Shown: positions 17,693 through 27,110, counted from the stretch's first letter. The stretch is 64,000 bases of DNA from Psychrobacter sp. FDAARGOS_221 (GCF_002313155.2 NZ_NWFK02000001.1:310001-374000), one strand, 5' to 3'. The notes: generated by a model not told the origin, from the sequence alone. Numbers and translations are program-made.

Positions 17693-18181
17693 ATGAATAA
17701 AATTACTATTACTTTATTACTATCTAGCTGTTTTTTACTATTAGGGTGCCCTCACAGAACAATGGTAGGCAATGCGAAAGTTTTTTATAAAAAAAATAAT
17801 AATATGTTATGTGTCAACCATTCTAAAAATATTGAAAAAGGAATCCTAACTACTTTATATGATGGCAATACATCTATATTTTTGAATAAAATCAGCCCAC
17901 AAACAAGCTGTGCTACTTTTAGCATTAACGATAAAATCACTATAAAATCTGCTAATAATAATGATATTGAAATAATTCCCTATCATGTATACAACTTCTA
18001 TACCGGCCTTCTTAAGAAAGATATGACAGAAGGTGATGGCTCAGGTTTCGGACCACGAATTTGTTTTGTTAAAGACGAACAGAATCAGTATGTTTTAAAT
18101 ATAGAAAAGACTGCAAAGCTAAACAAAATGAATAGCAAATTTTGCTCCAAAGATGGCAAAGTAATGTTAGATAGTAAATAA
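17693..18181 (+). CDS. Hypothetical AT-rich lipoprotein, possibly immunity-like
   Basis: 162 residues. The lipobox LLGC is at residues 16-19 (FLLLGCPHRT), making it a predicted lipoprotein. The mature part is short and strand-rich: GNAKVFYKKNNNMLCVNHSK, IEIIPYHVYNFYTG, GPRICFVKDEQNQYVLNIEK, and a C-terminal FCSKDGKVM. The general plan (small lipoprotein, VFYKKNNxxLCV, PRICFVKDE) recalls the putative periplasmic T6SS immunity lipoproteins annotated in Acinetobacter relatives; this is a weak resemblance. No effector gene is adjacent. Base composition is noticeably more AT-rich than the preceding pair, which suggests a different origin. Confidence 0.6.
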   Translation: MNKITITLLLSSCFLLLGCPHRTMVGNAKVFYKKNNNMLCVNHSKNIEKGILTTLYDGNTSIFLNKISPQTSCATFSINDKITIKSANNNDIEIIPYHVYNFYTGLLKKDMTEGDGSGFGPRICFVKDEQNQYVLNIEKTAKLNKMNSKFCSKDGKVMLDSK

Positions 18182-18225
18182 GCAGTTATACCAAGATATA
18201 AAGGCTTTATGGTGTAACTAATAGA

Positions 18226-18265
18226 TAAAAGCCCTTTACAACGATTAAGCTGTAAAGGGCTTTTA
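18226..18265. terminator. Bidirectional rho-independent terminator
   Basis: A 15-bp stem TAAAAGCCCTTTACA / TGTAAAGGGCTTTTA with a 10-base loop, between convergent genes. A/T tracts on both sides allow use in both directions. Confidence 0.85.
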
Positions 18266-18369
18266 TGTGATGAACTTGGATTCAATGTTAAAACTTAAGC
18301 TGACTTGATATCATCGGCATATACTTGACGAGCGAGGCGTTTGAAAAATAGTTAAGTTGGTATCTGTAC

Positions 18370-19596
18370 CTAAAGATATTCGCTTAATGCCTCAACTATT
18401 TGTTCAGCTTCACCCAATATCTTTTTGGCCATTTCACCGTTAATAATCTGCTCCCAAGGTTTTGTTGTTGTATCCCATAAGTCATAAGGCTCAAAGCTGT
18501 AATACGCGGGATACCACCAAGATGACTTGAATACTTTATTGTGAATTTGATCATTTAATTTTTTATTGAATTGCTCAATATGTCTAGGAGCATCTTCATG
18601 GTCTCTTTGCTTTTCAGATATAAATCTAAATCCTAAGTCAGGGTTGTTATAAGGTCTATCAAATTCAAAGCAGACAAACCCAATACTTTCTACTGTCGCA
18701 AAAGTAATCAACCCATGCCTACTATGCTCTTTAGAATACTCAATATTAATTTTAGGGTTCGTGTTTTTCTCTATTAATTGATTAATTAATTCCAATATCA
18801 AGCTTTCTTTCATTCGTTCAATATTATTTTGAACCATTAAGCTAGCTTCAATACTGCTAGTATCTTGTTTCATAATCTCTAGTACTGCATTGCTTTTGCT
18901 CATATTCTCTATACCCATAAACTGTTTTTGGATAAATGCAATAAACTGTCTTAAAAAGATTGATACATCGTTGTTTTGACACTCTAGTCTGCAAGCTTTT
19001 AGCCACTCAATTAAGCTTCTAAATCTTAAAGATGTAAATTTATTTTCACTTATTAGACTACTTAAATCTTCAGCTGTGATACTGCTCTCACTAGGTAGCT
19101 CTCTATACTCACTGAGATATACAATATGCCAGTGATCTACAGCTCTATTTGTCAACTCTAAGGCGTAATCTTTTATTTGCCCAACTTGATCAGATGCATA
19201 GGGTTTGTTTTCAATACATATCCCATACTTTTTACCATGCACCACACCCTCTAGATAAATATCCATGCGCCGTCTAGTGCCGCTAGCCTCTGTCAACACT
19301 TCAGTAGAAACTTTAGTTTTATCAGCATTTTTTATAAAGGCTTGCCAGTTTTCATCCTTCTTGATGTCTATCATACTGTGCTGAATAAAGAGCTGTAAGA
19401 AAAGCTCTTTTTGACCATGTGTCCCTTTAGGATCCAGTAAGTCTGCTAGTATTTTACTAATGCCTAATTCATCAGTTTTAATATAGTTAAAAGTATTAAA
19501 GTCTGGTGCTAACTGGCAGCTATACAAGGCTTCAGCCACTCTCAAAGCATCTGACTTCCTGCTTACTTTATTCAATAATTCTTCAAGCTTATGCAT
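18370..19596 (-). CDS. PD-(D/E)XK nuclease superfamily protein (PDDEXK_4 type)
   Basis: 408 residues. The N-terminal half has FNTFNYIKTDELGISKILAD and LLDPKGTHGQKELFL, typical of the PDDEXK_4 family. A nuclease core follows near residues 105-150: RRRMDIYLEG (catalytic Asp), GICIENKPYASDQ (E-x-K) and QVGQIKDYA. The E-N-K and preceding D are at the expected spacing. The C-terminal region (SIGFVCFEFDRPYNNPDLGF, SSWWYPAYYSFEPYD) is the variable domain. Biochemical role is not established; DNA cleavage is the family expectation. It is the last gene of an operon-like unit with the interrupted nuclease and the PP2C phosphatase; the gap to the previous gene is 70 bp. Confidence 0.8.
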   Translation of the reverse strand: MHKLEELLNKVSRKSDALRVAEALYSCQLAPDFNTFNYIKTDELGISKILADLLDPKGTHGQKELFLQLFIQHSMIDIKKDENWQAFIKNADKTKVSTEVLTEASGTRRRMDIYLEGVVHGKKYGICIENKPYASDQVGQIKDYALELTNRAVDHWHIVYLSEYRELPSESSITAEDLSSLISENKFTSLRFRSLIEWLKACRLECQNNDVSIFLRQFIAFIQKQFMGIENMSKSNAVLEIMKQDTSSIEASLMVQNNIERMKESLILELINQLIEKNTNPKINIEYSKEHSRHGLITFATVESIGFVCFEFDRPYNNPDLGFRFISEKQRDHEDAPRHIEQFNKKLNDQIHNKVFKSSWWYPAYYSFEPYDLWDTTTKPWEQIINGEMAKKILGEAEQIVEALSEYL

Positions 19597-19666
19597 AAAC
19601 CAACTCGCTTCAATTAATTCTTACCTGCCAGCTACACTCAAAATTAAAGTTAGGGATAATTTCTGT

Positions 19667-20704
19667 CTAATCATCCAAACCAGCACAATGCTTAATAAAT
19701 ATACCAAGATCCTTCATTAACTTAACTACAGATTCTAACTCAATTGGCTTGTCACCACTGTCAAAGATTTCCGTTTCTAGTACAGCAAAAGTCATTGTTT
19801 TACCGCTACCAAATCTTTTAGGTTTTTTTACTCTTAAACCAAATTTATCGGCTTCATTAACAAATAGTTTATATAACTTATTCCTAGCTTTTTTGTGGTC
19901 GCCACCATCTAATACAGTGATTTTAAAGCAGACATTTCTTTGCTCCAGTTGCAGATAAACTCTGATACCATTGACTGTACAACCTAGCCCCCAAAACCCC
20001 ATAAACCCCATAAACCCACCACTTTAATTGGCAACATACTTCCATCTACCCTCACCTAACTGACTTTGAAGGTATATAAAGAAGCCTTTCCATGCATGGC
20101 GTTTCCACTTATGAACAGGTACTGTTCTAAAGCTTTGTACCGCTGTTTCTATTGATTGCAGGTAGTAATAATAATTGGCATAGATATCACTTTGTCTTGC
20201 CGCTTCATTATCAGCATTATCAAAAACCTGAAGTAAGTCTTTTCTTAATACCGGATAGAATCCATGTTCCATGACTTTGTCATAGCTACTTTGATCATGT
20301 GTCTGTAAATAAATGGAAATTATCTTATCTTCTGCAAAAGGTTGATGCTGCTTTGTCATTAGATACTGCTTATATCGAGCCAACTGATTTGAATGCTGAA
20401 CCGTACCTACTTTATCTTCGATAAGCACCGCATAGGTATCATTAATAACGCATAAAACGTCAATATGATTAACCTGTCTCCTCACATCTATATTTTCGAT
20501 GTGATTGGGTAGTTTCTTACCTGATTTTTGAAAAAATAGAGTTAAAATATCTATCGCGATTTTATTAAGCGCTTTATGCTTATCACTACCTCCTTTGTAT
20601 TCAGGATTAGCCCAAGATAATAGCCAGGCAATGAATGCGTCTTGTGACAGCTCAGATGTTGCAAATTTAAATAAGTTAGGGGTCTCCATAATCTTCATCT
20701 CCAT
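19667..20704 (-). pseudogene. PD-(D/E)XK nuclease gene with one in-frame TAA
   Basis: One continuous frame of 345 sense codons plus stop codons, broken only by TAA at 20024-20026. The first 226 residues have the PDDEXK_4 pattern: FKFATSELSQDAFIAWLLSW, HIDVLCVIN (Asp), YAVLIEDKVGTVQHSNQL (E-x-K) and YKQYL. After the stop the frame continues SGGFMGFMGFWG, then VYLQLEQRNVCFKI to the C-terminus. This continuation fits the usual C-terminal domain, so the TAA looks like a nonsense change, for example CAA to TAA. The downstream piece has an ATG at 20011 but poor initiation context. The likely start is the ATG at 20689 (METPNLFKF), preceded by GGAG. The PP2C gene ends 17 bp upstream. Confidence 0.75.
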
Positions 20705-20721
20705 ATAGTGAAATTAAATAA

Positions 20722-21570
20722 CTAATCAAAGCGCACCACAATCGCTGTGCCATTGTCATAAGCATTACCTTCTGACTGATACACTTGGGTTTTTAATGTG
20801 AGTAGCCATTGCTGTATATCCGTCTGCTCATCTATCAATTCCCACTCATCATTTGGCACCAAGTCATGTATGCCATCGGTGCAAACAACAAAACAATCGC
20901 CCGACTGAATGTCTATCGTATTCACCTCACTTTGTGGTGCCCCAGCATTAAACTCATCCTCTGTCGATAAACTATAGCATTCAGTAATGCTATACAGCAT
21001 GCCAGCCATCCCTGTCTTGTTATAGTCTGACATTTTTGCTTGCGTGCCCTCGGCCTGCAGTTGCTCGTCTATTAACTCATTGAGCAGATTATGATCTCGA
21101 GTTAAGCATTGCCACTGCGATGCGCCACTTGCCAGTCGATAGACACGACTGTCACCGACATGGGTTAATTTAGCCTCAGCCTTTCCTTCCTTATCCTGTA
21201 CTTCAAACATCGCCAGCGTCGCTGATGCACCATAGCGTTTAGTGATATGCTTTGTTTCGCTAATAGCTTTGTGAATATTGATAGCGTTAGGGGGTTGCCG
21301 ATTATCCATTAGTGTTTTAACCGCTTTGACGACAGCTTTAGAACAATGCTGTGAATAGTTTGAGCTGGAAACACCATCAGAGACGGCCAAACAAAACGGG
21401 TATCGTACAGAGGTGACTTCTGTGATACCCAGTGTTTCTTGAAAATAATCATCGATAAAGAAAAAGGCATCTTGCTGACGCTGATTACTGGCATTGCCTT
21501 GAAAGGTAATGGCACAAGCGGTTGCACTTATAACTGAGGCTGGCTTGGCTGTCATGGTCTGGTCTATCAT
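20722..21570 (-). CDS. PP2C-family serine/threonine phosphatase
   Basis: 282-residue single-domain PPM/PP2C phosphatase, predicted to use two metal ions to dephosphorylate Ser/Thr. The motifs are in order: FQGNASNQRQQDAFFFIDD near the N-terminus, FCLAVSDGVSSSNYS (metal-binding Asp in SDG) near residue 60, LTHVGDSRVYRLA near 140, FVVCTDGIHDLV near 230, and the final DNGTAIVVRFD with the last metal Asp. There is no membrane or sensor domain. It is the first gene of a unit with two PD-(D/E)XK nuclease genes. No kinase partner is next to it, so its substrate is unknown; regulation of the nucleases is speculative. Confidence 0.88.
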   Translation of the reverse strand: MIDQTMTAKPASVISATACAITFQGNASNQRQQDAFFFIDDYFQETLGITEVTSVRYPFCLAVSDGVSSSNYSQHCSKAVVKAVKTLMDNRQPPNAINIHKAISETKHITKRYGASATLAMFEVQDKEGKAEAKLTHVGDSRVYRLASGASQWQCLTRDHNLLNELIDEQLQAEGTQAKMSDYNKTGMAGMLYSITECYSLSTEDEFNAGAPQSEVNTIDIQSGDCFVVCTDGIHDLVPNDEWELIDEQTDIQQWLLTLKTQVYQSEGNAYDNGTAIVVRFD

Positions 21571-21692
21571 TAGATTGGCCTTATGTTTGGATGTCAGCTT
21601 TTTGAATCTGTGTTTATTATAGCCAATGACTTAGAAAGTATTTTTCTAGGTTACACCTAATGCTTAATATCTGACAATTTTAATTCAATAAA

Positions 21693-21730
21693 AAAGCCTT
21701 CCAAGCCAATAATTTAGCTTGGAAGGCTTT
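21693..21730 (-). terminator. Rho-independent terminator
   Basis: A 14-bp stem AAAGCCTTCCAAGC / GCTTGGAAGGCTTT flanked by an A-run, which gives a T-tract on the minus strand. It ends the M14 peptidase gene. Confidence 0.85.
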
Positions 21731-21757
21731 AGCGTTTTAAAGCAATAGATTAGCTAA

Positions 21758-22894
21758 TTAACGCAGTTCGTCTACTACGGCAAGCATCGCCACTAATGAG
21801 GCCTCACCAAACTTGATAGAGCGCTCAGGCGACCAGCCAGTGTCTGCATCTGGCAAGTTCACATTGTCTTTAAACGGCATCTCTAAGGTATTGGCCAGAC
21901 AATCAAAGTGCTCGGCTACCCAGTTAGTCGCAAGTGTCATGTTGGCTTCACCTGGGGCATCAATCTCATAGCCGTATTCGGTCTGAAAGTCAGCGCTTGC
22001 CAGCAACAATGCTGCTGAAAACTTCTCACGCAAATCAGCAAGACGTTGGTTATAGCTTGGCGTGCCTTGTGAGCCGGCTAAGAATACATAAGGCAAGGCT
22101 TCATCACCATGTACATCATAGAATAGATCAACGCCCGTCTGCTCCATCTTTTTAATCACATGATAAACTTCAGGGCTTTTCTCTAAACTTGGATTTGACC
22201 ATTCACGGTTTAAGTTAGTGCCCGCCGCATTGGTGCGCAAATGACCACGCACGCTGCCGTCTGGGTTCATATTTGGCACAATATAGAAGTTGGCTTTTTC
22301 AAGCAAACGTTTGCCAGTAGCATTATCACCGTCTAACAGACTGTATAGCAAACCTTCGATTAACCACTCAGCCATTGACTCACCTGGGTGCTGGCGGGCA
22401 GTAATCCAGATGTTACGTTTTTTATTGTCGCTATCATTGTCGCTGCTGATTTTAACCAAGGTTAAATCACGCTTATCAAGAGTGTCACCCAAATGCTCTA
22501 AAGTGACTAACGGATGTGTTTGCACCGCTGCTAGTAAGTCTAGATGACGCTCATAGCTATATGGCGCGAAGTAAGCAATTTGAATGGTCTCACACTCAAG
22601 CTCAACGTCTATGGTCAACTTACCGTCTTTATAAGTGGTCGGTAGGCGGAACCAATATTGACGATCATAAGAAGCGACCGCTTGATAGTCATCCCAGCCT
22701 TCAAGATAAGAAGCTTCACCAGCATTCATTAGATGTAAGGTGTAATGCTCACCTATCTGACCCGATAGACGAAAGTTAAACCACTGAAAAAATTCACCGC
22801 CAAAATCTGGGCGAATCGCTAATTGAATATTTTTGGGGTCTTGTAGGCTAATAACTTCTATATTACCGGCATCGAAGTTTGCGCTGATATGCAT
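21758..22894 (-). CDS. M14 family zinc carboxypeptidase (cytosolic-type)
   Basis: 378 residues. The start at 22894 is preferred over ATG at 22900 because AAGGA is then properly spaced. The N-terminal ~130 residues form a beta domain (RPDFGGEFFQWFNFRLSGQ, YWFRLPTTYK) typical of M14 cytosolic carboxypeptidases. The zinc-binding HPGE is in ITARQHPGESMAEWLIEG near residue 170. NMNPDGSVRGHLRTNAAGTN and LFYDVHGDEALPY provide the substrate-binding Arg and the third zinc ligand His. The catalytic Glu is probably in LANTLEMPFKD near 340. There is no signal peptide. The substrate is unknown; CCP-like enzymes remove C-terminal acidic residues in eukaryotes, but bacterial roles are unclear. Confidence 0.88.
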   Translation of the reverse strand: MHISANFDAGNIEVISLQDPKNIQLAIRPDFGGEFFQWFNFRLSGQIGEHYTLHLMNAGEASYLEGWDDYQAVASYDRQYWFRLPTTYKDGKLTIDVELECETIQIAYFAPYSYERHLDLLAAVQTHPLVTLEHLGDTLDKRDLTLVKISSDNDSDNKKRNIWITARQHPGESMAEWLIEGLLYSLLDGDNATGKRLLEKANFYIVPNMNPDGSVRGHLRTNAAGTNLNREWSNPSLEKSPEVYHVIKKMEQTGVDLFYDVHGDEALPYVFLAGSQGTPSYNQRLADLREKFSAALLLASADFQTEYGYEIDAPGEANMTLATNWVAEHFDCLANTLEMPFKDNVNLPDADTGWSPERSIKFGEASLVAMLAVVDELR

Positions 22895-23325
22895 TATCAT
22901 TCCTTACGTAAGTGAACAGGTGTTAAATTTGAACTCAAAGTTTAGCACTTAGCCAACTGCGAACTCAACAATCAATCGAGTCGCTTGGCTTGCCGCTTAT
23001 AATAATACCGGTTGTAATAAAGCTTTTGATATAGCATTAACATCGTTAGTTTTAAAGTTATATCGTCATAAGCCCATGGCATATCAGCCGATAAGCTATG
23101 GTTGAGCCTGTATAAAAATGCTATAATTTGGCTCACATCAAACCCATCAAGTTTATAAAAATTGTTGCGCAAAATACCTTAAGCCTTCCTTTTAAGTTAT
23201 TGACATTATTATAGTTATTTCTCTTGTGATACTTACGTCAATACTTAGTCCGCATGTTTAACATACAATGGCAGCTTTAATAGCTCAGCTTTATATAACT
23301 TTATATATTAAAAATCAGGTCACAT
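22895..23325. other. Intergenic region upstream of dnaE
   Basis: About 430 bp between the divergent M14 gene and dnaE. It contains the doubtful small ORF at 22972-23172. A TTGACA hexamer at 23200-23205 might be a -35 element for dnaE, but a well-spaced -10 was not clear. Confidence 0.3.
22972..23172 (-). CDS. Doubtful small ORF, 66 aa
   Basis: Reads MRNNFYKLDGFDVSQIIAF... with many Tyr, Arg and Lys near the end. The start codon is TTG at 23172, with a TAAGG six bases upstream. No homology was recognised. Because it does not overlap any other gene it is listed, but it may well be non-coding. Confidence 0.25.
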   Translation of the reverse strand: MRNNFYKLDGFDVSQIIAFLYRLNHSLSADMPWAYDDITLKLTMLMLYQKLYYNRYYYKRQAKRLD

Positions 23326-26300
23326 ATGGCATTTGTACATCTTGGTATTCATAGTGAATTTTCTATTACCGACTCTATTATCCGCATCAAACCTATGGTG
23401 AAAGCGGCTGCTGCCGATGGGCAAATGGCGCTGGCATTAACCGACCTGTCTAACTTATATGCGGCAGTGAAGTTTTATCGTGCCTGCCTAGATGTGGGTA
23501 TTAAGCCTATTATCGGTGCTGAAATTATCCTAGATGATGAAAATACCCGGTTAACGCTACTGGCCATGGACAATGAGGGCTACAAAAGCATCACTCGTAT
23601 TGTGTCACTGGGCTACACCGATGGTCGTATGAACCCTGAGAATAAAGGCACGCCGATTGTTAACAAACAGCATTTGCTTGACAACAGCGAAGGGGTGATT
23701 GTCTTATTAACCGAAAAATCTGACGTTGGCCAAGCCTTACTGGGCTCAAATCCAGAACGCGCCAATCCGCTGATTGAAGACTATAAAGCGGTGTTCGATG
23801 ATCGCTTGTACTTTGCTATTAAGCGTACCCAGCGTGCCAATGAGGATGCCTTTATTGAGCAGGCAATTAACATGGGCGCACAGCACAACATTGCTATTGT
23901 TGCCCATAACGACGTGCGCTTTTTGTTAGAAGAAGATTTTGATGCGCACGAAGCGCGGGTATGTATTGCAACTTCACACGTATTAGCTGACCCCAATCGT
24001 CCGCACGATTATTCGAGTGAACAATATCTAAAAACTCAGCAGCAGATGGTTGAGCTGTTTGCTGACATTCCACAAGTTATTGAAAACACCGTTATTTTAG
24101 CGCAGCGCTGTAACGTTACCTTAACGCTGGGCATTAACGTATTGCCCGAATTCCCTGTACCTGAGGGTGAGACCATTGAGACTTTCTTCCGCTCAGAATC
24201 ACAGCGTGGTCTGAATGCACGCTTAGATAAGCTTTATCCAGTTGATGAGCGTGATGACACTTGGCCTGAGGTACGTAAGCCGTATGATGAGCGCCTCGAG
24301 CATGAGCTAAACATTATTCTATCGATGGGATTCCCTGGTTACTTCCTAATCGTTATGGACTTCATCCGCTGGGCCAAAGCCAATGGCGTGCCAGTAGGCC
24401 CTGGACGTGGTTCGGGTGCTGGTTCGCTGGTCGCTTATGCGCTAAACATTACCGACTTAGATCCGCTGCATTATGATCTGCTGTTTGAGCGCTTCTTAAA
24501 CCCAGAGCGTGTGTCGATGCCCGACTTCGATATTGACTTTTGTATTGAAGGTCGTGACCGTGTGATTGAATACGTGGCCAGTCAGTATGGACGTGAAGCG
24601 GTATCTCAGATTATCACCTTTGGTACGATGGCGGCCAAGGCGGTCGTGCGTGACGTAGCGCGTGTGCAAAGTAAATCCTATGGTTTGGCCGATAGAATAT
24701 CGAAGCTGATTCCAAAGACACCGGGTATCTCATTACAAGATGCAGTGCTTGAAGAGCCACAGCTTAAAGACTTAATCTCGAATCCAGACAATATGGATTA
24801 TGAAGATGCCAATGAAATCTGGGAGATGGCGTTAAAGCTTGAAGGCATTACCCGTAACGTCGGTAAACATGCTGGTGGTGTCCTTATCGCCCCTAACAAA
24901 ATTACTGACTTTAGTGCCATCTATTGTGATGAAGAAGGTCACCGCGTCAGTCAATACGATAAAGACGATGTAGAAGCCGTTGGTCTGGTTAAGTTCGACT
25001 TCTTGGGTCTGCGTAACCTAACCGTTATTAACGCTGCGGTGAAGAACATCAATGAGCGCCGTGCGCGTGAGAATAAGCCGCCGATTGAGCTTGAAGACCT
25101 GCCACTGGATGACAGAAACGCGTATAAACTGCTGCAAGATGCCAAGACCACAGCCGTGTTCCAGTTGGAAAGCTCGGGTATGAAAAAGTACCTCTCTAAG
25201 CTACAGCCAACCAACATTGAAGACGTTATCGCGATGTGTGCGCTATATCGCCCAGGTCCATTAGATGCCGGGATGGTAGAGATGTACATTGACCGTAAGC
25301 ATGGTCGTGAGGAAGTGGTATATGACCATCCTAACCTTGAGCCCATCTTAGAAAATACCAATGGGGTTATTGTCTACCAAGAACAGGTGATGCAGATTTC
25401 ACAGGTGATGGCCGGCTATAGCTTAGGCGGTGCTGACATGTTACGCCGTGCTATGGGTAAGAAAAAGCCAGAAGAGATGGCCAAGCAGCGCAACATCTTT
25501 GTCACCGGTGCCACAGAGCAAGGTATTGATCCGGTCGTCTCTGGTGGTGTCTTCGACTTGATGGAAAAGTTCGCCGGTTACGGCTTTAACAAGTCGCACT
25601 CGGCTGCCTATGGGGTACTGGCCTATCAAACCGCCTATCTAAAATATTATTACCCTGCTGAATTTATGGCAGCGGTTCTGACCTCAGACATGAACAACAC
25701 CGACAACGTGGTGTTCTTTATTAATGACTGCCGTGAGAACTTTGGTCTTACTGTCGATAATCCATCGGTAAACCGCAGTCAGTGGCAGTTCGTCGCTGAT
25801 AAACCAACCAATATCATTTATGGGCTTGGTGCAATTAAAGGCGTTGGTGAAGGCGCGGTTGAATCGATTGTTCACGCACGTAATCAAGGCGGACCTTATA
25901 GCGACTTATATGACTTCTGTCGCCGAGTTGACATCAAGAAGGTCAATAAGCGTACGCTTGAGGCATTAATTAAATCGGGCTGCTTCGATGACTTCGCTGT
26001 CACCTTACGCCCAGATCTTGAGCCAGATCAAAGACACCAGATTCGTGGCGCATTAATGGATCAGCTGCCAAGTGCTGTACAGGCAGCTGAGCAAGAACGT
26101 CAGAACAATGAAATGGGCATGATGGATCTGTTCAGTGAAGTAGACAATGCCACCACTGCCCCGCCGTTGCCGACTGCGCCTGAATTGATTTGGGGTGACA
26201 AACACCGTCTAAAAGCCGAAAAAGACACCTTAGGCTTGTACTTAACCGGTCACCCAATAGATCAATATCGGAAGGAAGTAGCGGTCTATACCGCCAATGC

Positions 26301-26955
26301 CCGCTTAGATAGCTTGTCTGATACTGGCTATAACGGCAGCACCTTATTTGCTGGCTTAATTATCGATATCGCCAACTTCGGTAACCGCTGTGTGATTACT
26401 TTAGATGACGGTACTGCCCGTCTGGAGGTCAGCTGTTATGCCGAGCGCTTTAATCGCATCAAAGACAAGCTAAAAGTCGATGAAGTCATTGTGATTAAAG
26501 GTGGTATCCGTGATCGTGACGGCCGTTTGTTTGCACGATTGGATAACGCTTATACCTTACTTGAGTGTCGCCAGCGCTGGGTGAAGAAGATTAGCATTAA
26601 GATAAACAGTGAAGACACCAAGCTGCTTGATGCATTACAGCCATTATTAAAGCCGGCTCAGTTAGACAGTATTCCATCCGCTGCTCCTGCCTTATTAGAT
26701 GAGAGTGATGAAGCCAGTGAAGCACAAATGATGGATGCGTATTACAATGAGCAAGCCAGTTACGATATGGCCCCTAGCAGTGCGCCGGTCAATCAAAATG
26801 ACGGCTGTATTCCTTTGGCCTTGAACGTCTTTACCGACTTTGCGATTGCCAGCGTTAAATTAAATGATGATTGGCGCTTATACCCAACCGATGACAACTT
26901 AATGCAATTGGGTCAGGTTGTGCCAAGCGACCATTTATATTTCCATTACAGCTAG
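23326..26955 (+). CDS. dnaE: DNA polymerase III alpha subunit (DnaE)
   Basis: Catalytic subunit of the replicative polymerase (1209 residues, slightly longer than E. coli's 1160). The N-terminal PHP domain starts FVHLGIHSEFSITDS. The C-family polymerase active site PDFDIDFCIEGR has aspartates at residues 400, 402 and 404, matching the E. coli catalytic pair. PVGPGRGSGAGSLVAYAL, GRNVGKHAGGVLIAP-like and KSHSAAYGVLAYQTAYLK blocks follow. An OB-fold lies near residue 1000 (FAGLIIDIANFGNRCVITLD). The C-terminal 150 residues are less conserved. It is single-copy here and clearly intact. Confidence 0.98.
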   Translation: MAFVHLGIHSEFSITDSIIRIKPMVKAAAADGQMALALTDLSNLYAAVKFYRACLDVGIKPIIGAEIILDDENTRLTLLAMDNEGYKSITRIVSLGYTDGRMNPENKGTPIVNKQHLLDNSEGVIVLLTEKSDVGQALLGSNPERANPLIEDYKAVFDDRLYFAIKRTQRANEDAFIEQAINMGAQHNIAIVAHNDVRFLLEEDFDAHEARVCIATSHVLADPNRPHDYSSEQYLKTQQQMVELFADIPQVIENTVILAQRCNVTLTLGINVLPEFPVPEGETIETFFRSESQRGLNARLDKLYPVDERDDTWPEVRKPYDERLEHELNIILSMGFPGYFLIVMDFIRWAKANGVPVGPGRGSGAGSLVAYALNITDLDPLHYDLLFERFLNPERVSMPDFDIDFCIEGRDRVIEYVASQYGREAVSQIITFGTMAAKAVVRDVARVQSKSYGLADRISKLIPKTPGISLQDAVLEEPQLKDLISNPDNMDYEDANEIWEMALKLEGITRNVGKHAGGVLIAPNKITDFSAIYCDEEGHRVSQYDKDDVEAVGLVKFDFLGLRNLTVINAAVKNINERRARENKPPIELEDLPLDDRNAYKLLQDAKTTAVFQLESSGMKKYLSKLQPTNIEDVIAMCALYRPGPLDAGMVEMYIDRKHGREEVVYDHPNLEPILENTNGVIVYQEQVMQISQVMAGYSLGGADMLRRAMGKKKPEEMAKQRNIFVTGATEQGIDPVVSGGVFDLMEKFAGYGFNKSHSAAYGVLAYQTAYLKYYYPAEFMAAVLTSDMNNTDNVVFFINDCRENFGLTVDNPSVNRSQWQFVADKPTNIIYGLGAIKGVGEGAVESIVHARNQGGPYSDLYDFCRRVDIKKVNKRTLEALIKSGCFDDFAVTLRPDLEPDQRHQIRGALMDQLPSAVQAAEQERQNNEMGMMDLFSEVDNATTAPPLPTAPELIWGDKHRLKAEKDTLGLYLTGHPIDQYRKEVAVYTANARLDSLSDTGYNGSTLFAGLIIDIANFGNRCVITLDDGTARLEVSCYAERFNRIKDKLKVDEVIVIKGGIRDRDGRLFARLDNAYTLLECRQRWVKKISIKINSEDTKLLDALQPLLKPAQLDSIPSAAPALLDESDEASEAQMMDAYYNEQASYDMAPSSAPVNQNDGCIPLALNVFTDFAIASVKLNDDWRLYPTDDNLMQLGQVVPSDHLYFHYS

Positions 26956-27110
26956 ACGCGTAATACTTAGCTAATTCGAATCTTTATTAGTCACACAAGC
27001 ATAAACAATTATCACAAGGTAACTGAGGTCGAGTGTAGGCACTACAATCCTAGACTTAGCTAAGTTAACACCGTAACCATTTTGTGGTTACCTGACTATA
27101 GGTAGTAAAC

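Noticed and set aside
27073..27091. Small GTAACCA...TGGTTAC hairpin after dnaE
   Set aside because: Short stem without T-tract; the strong terminator just beyond it at 27111 is the real signal.
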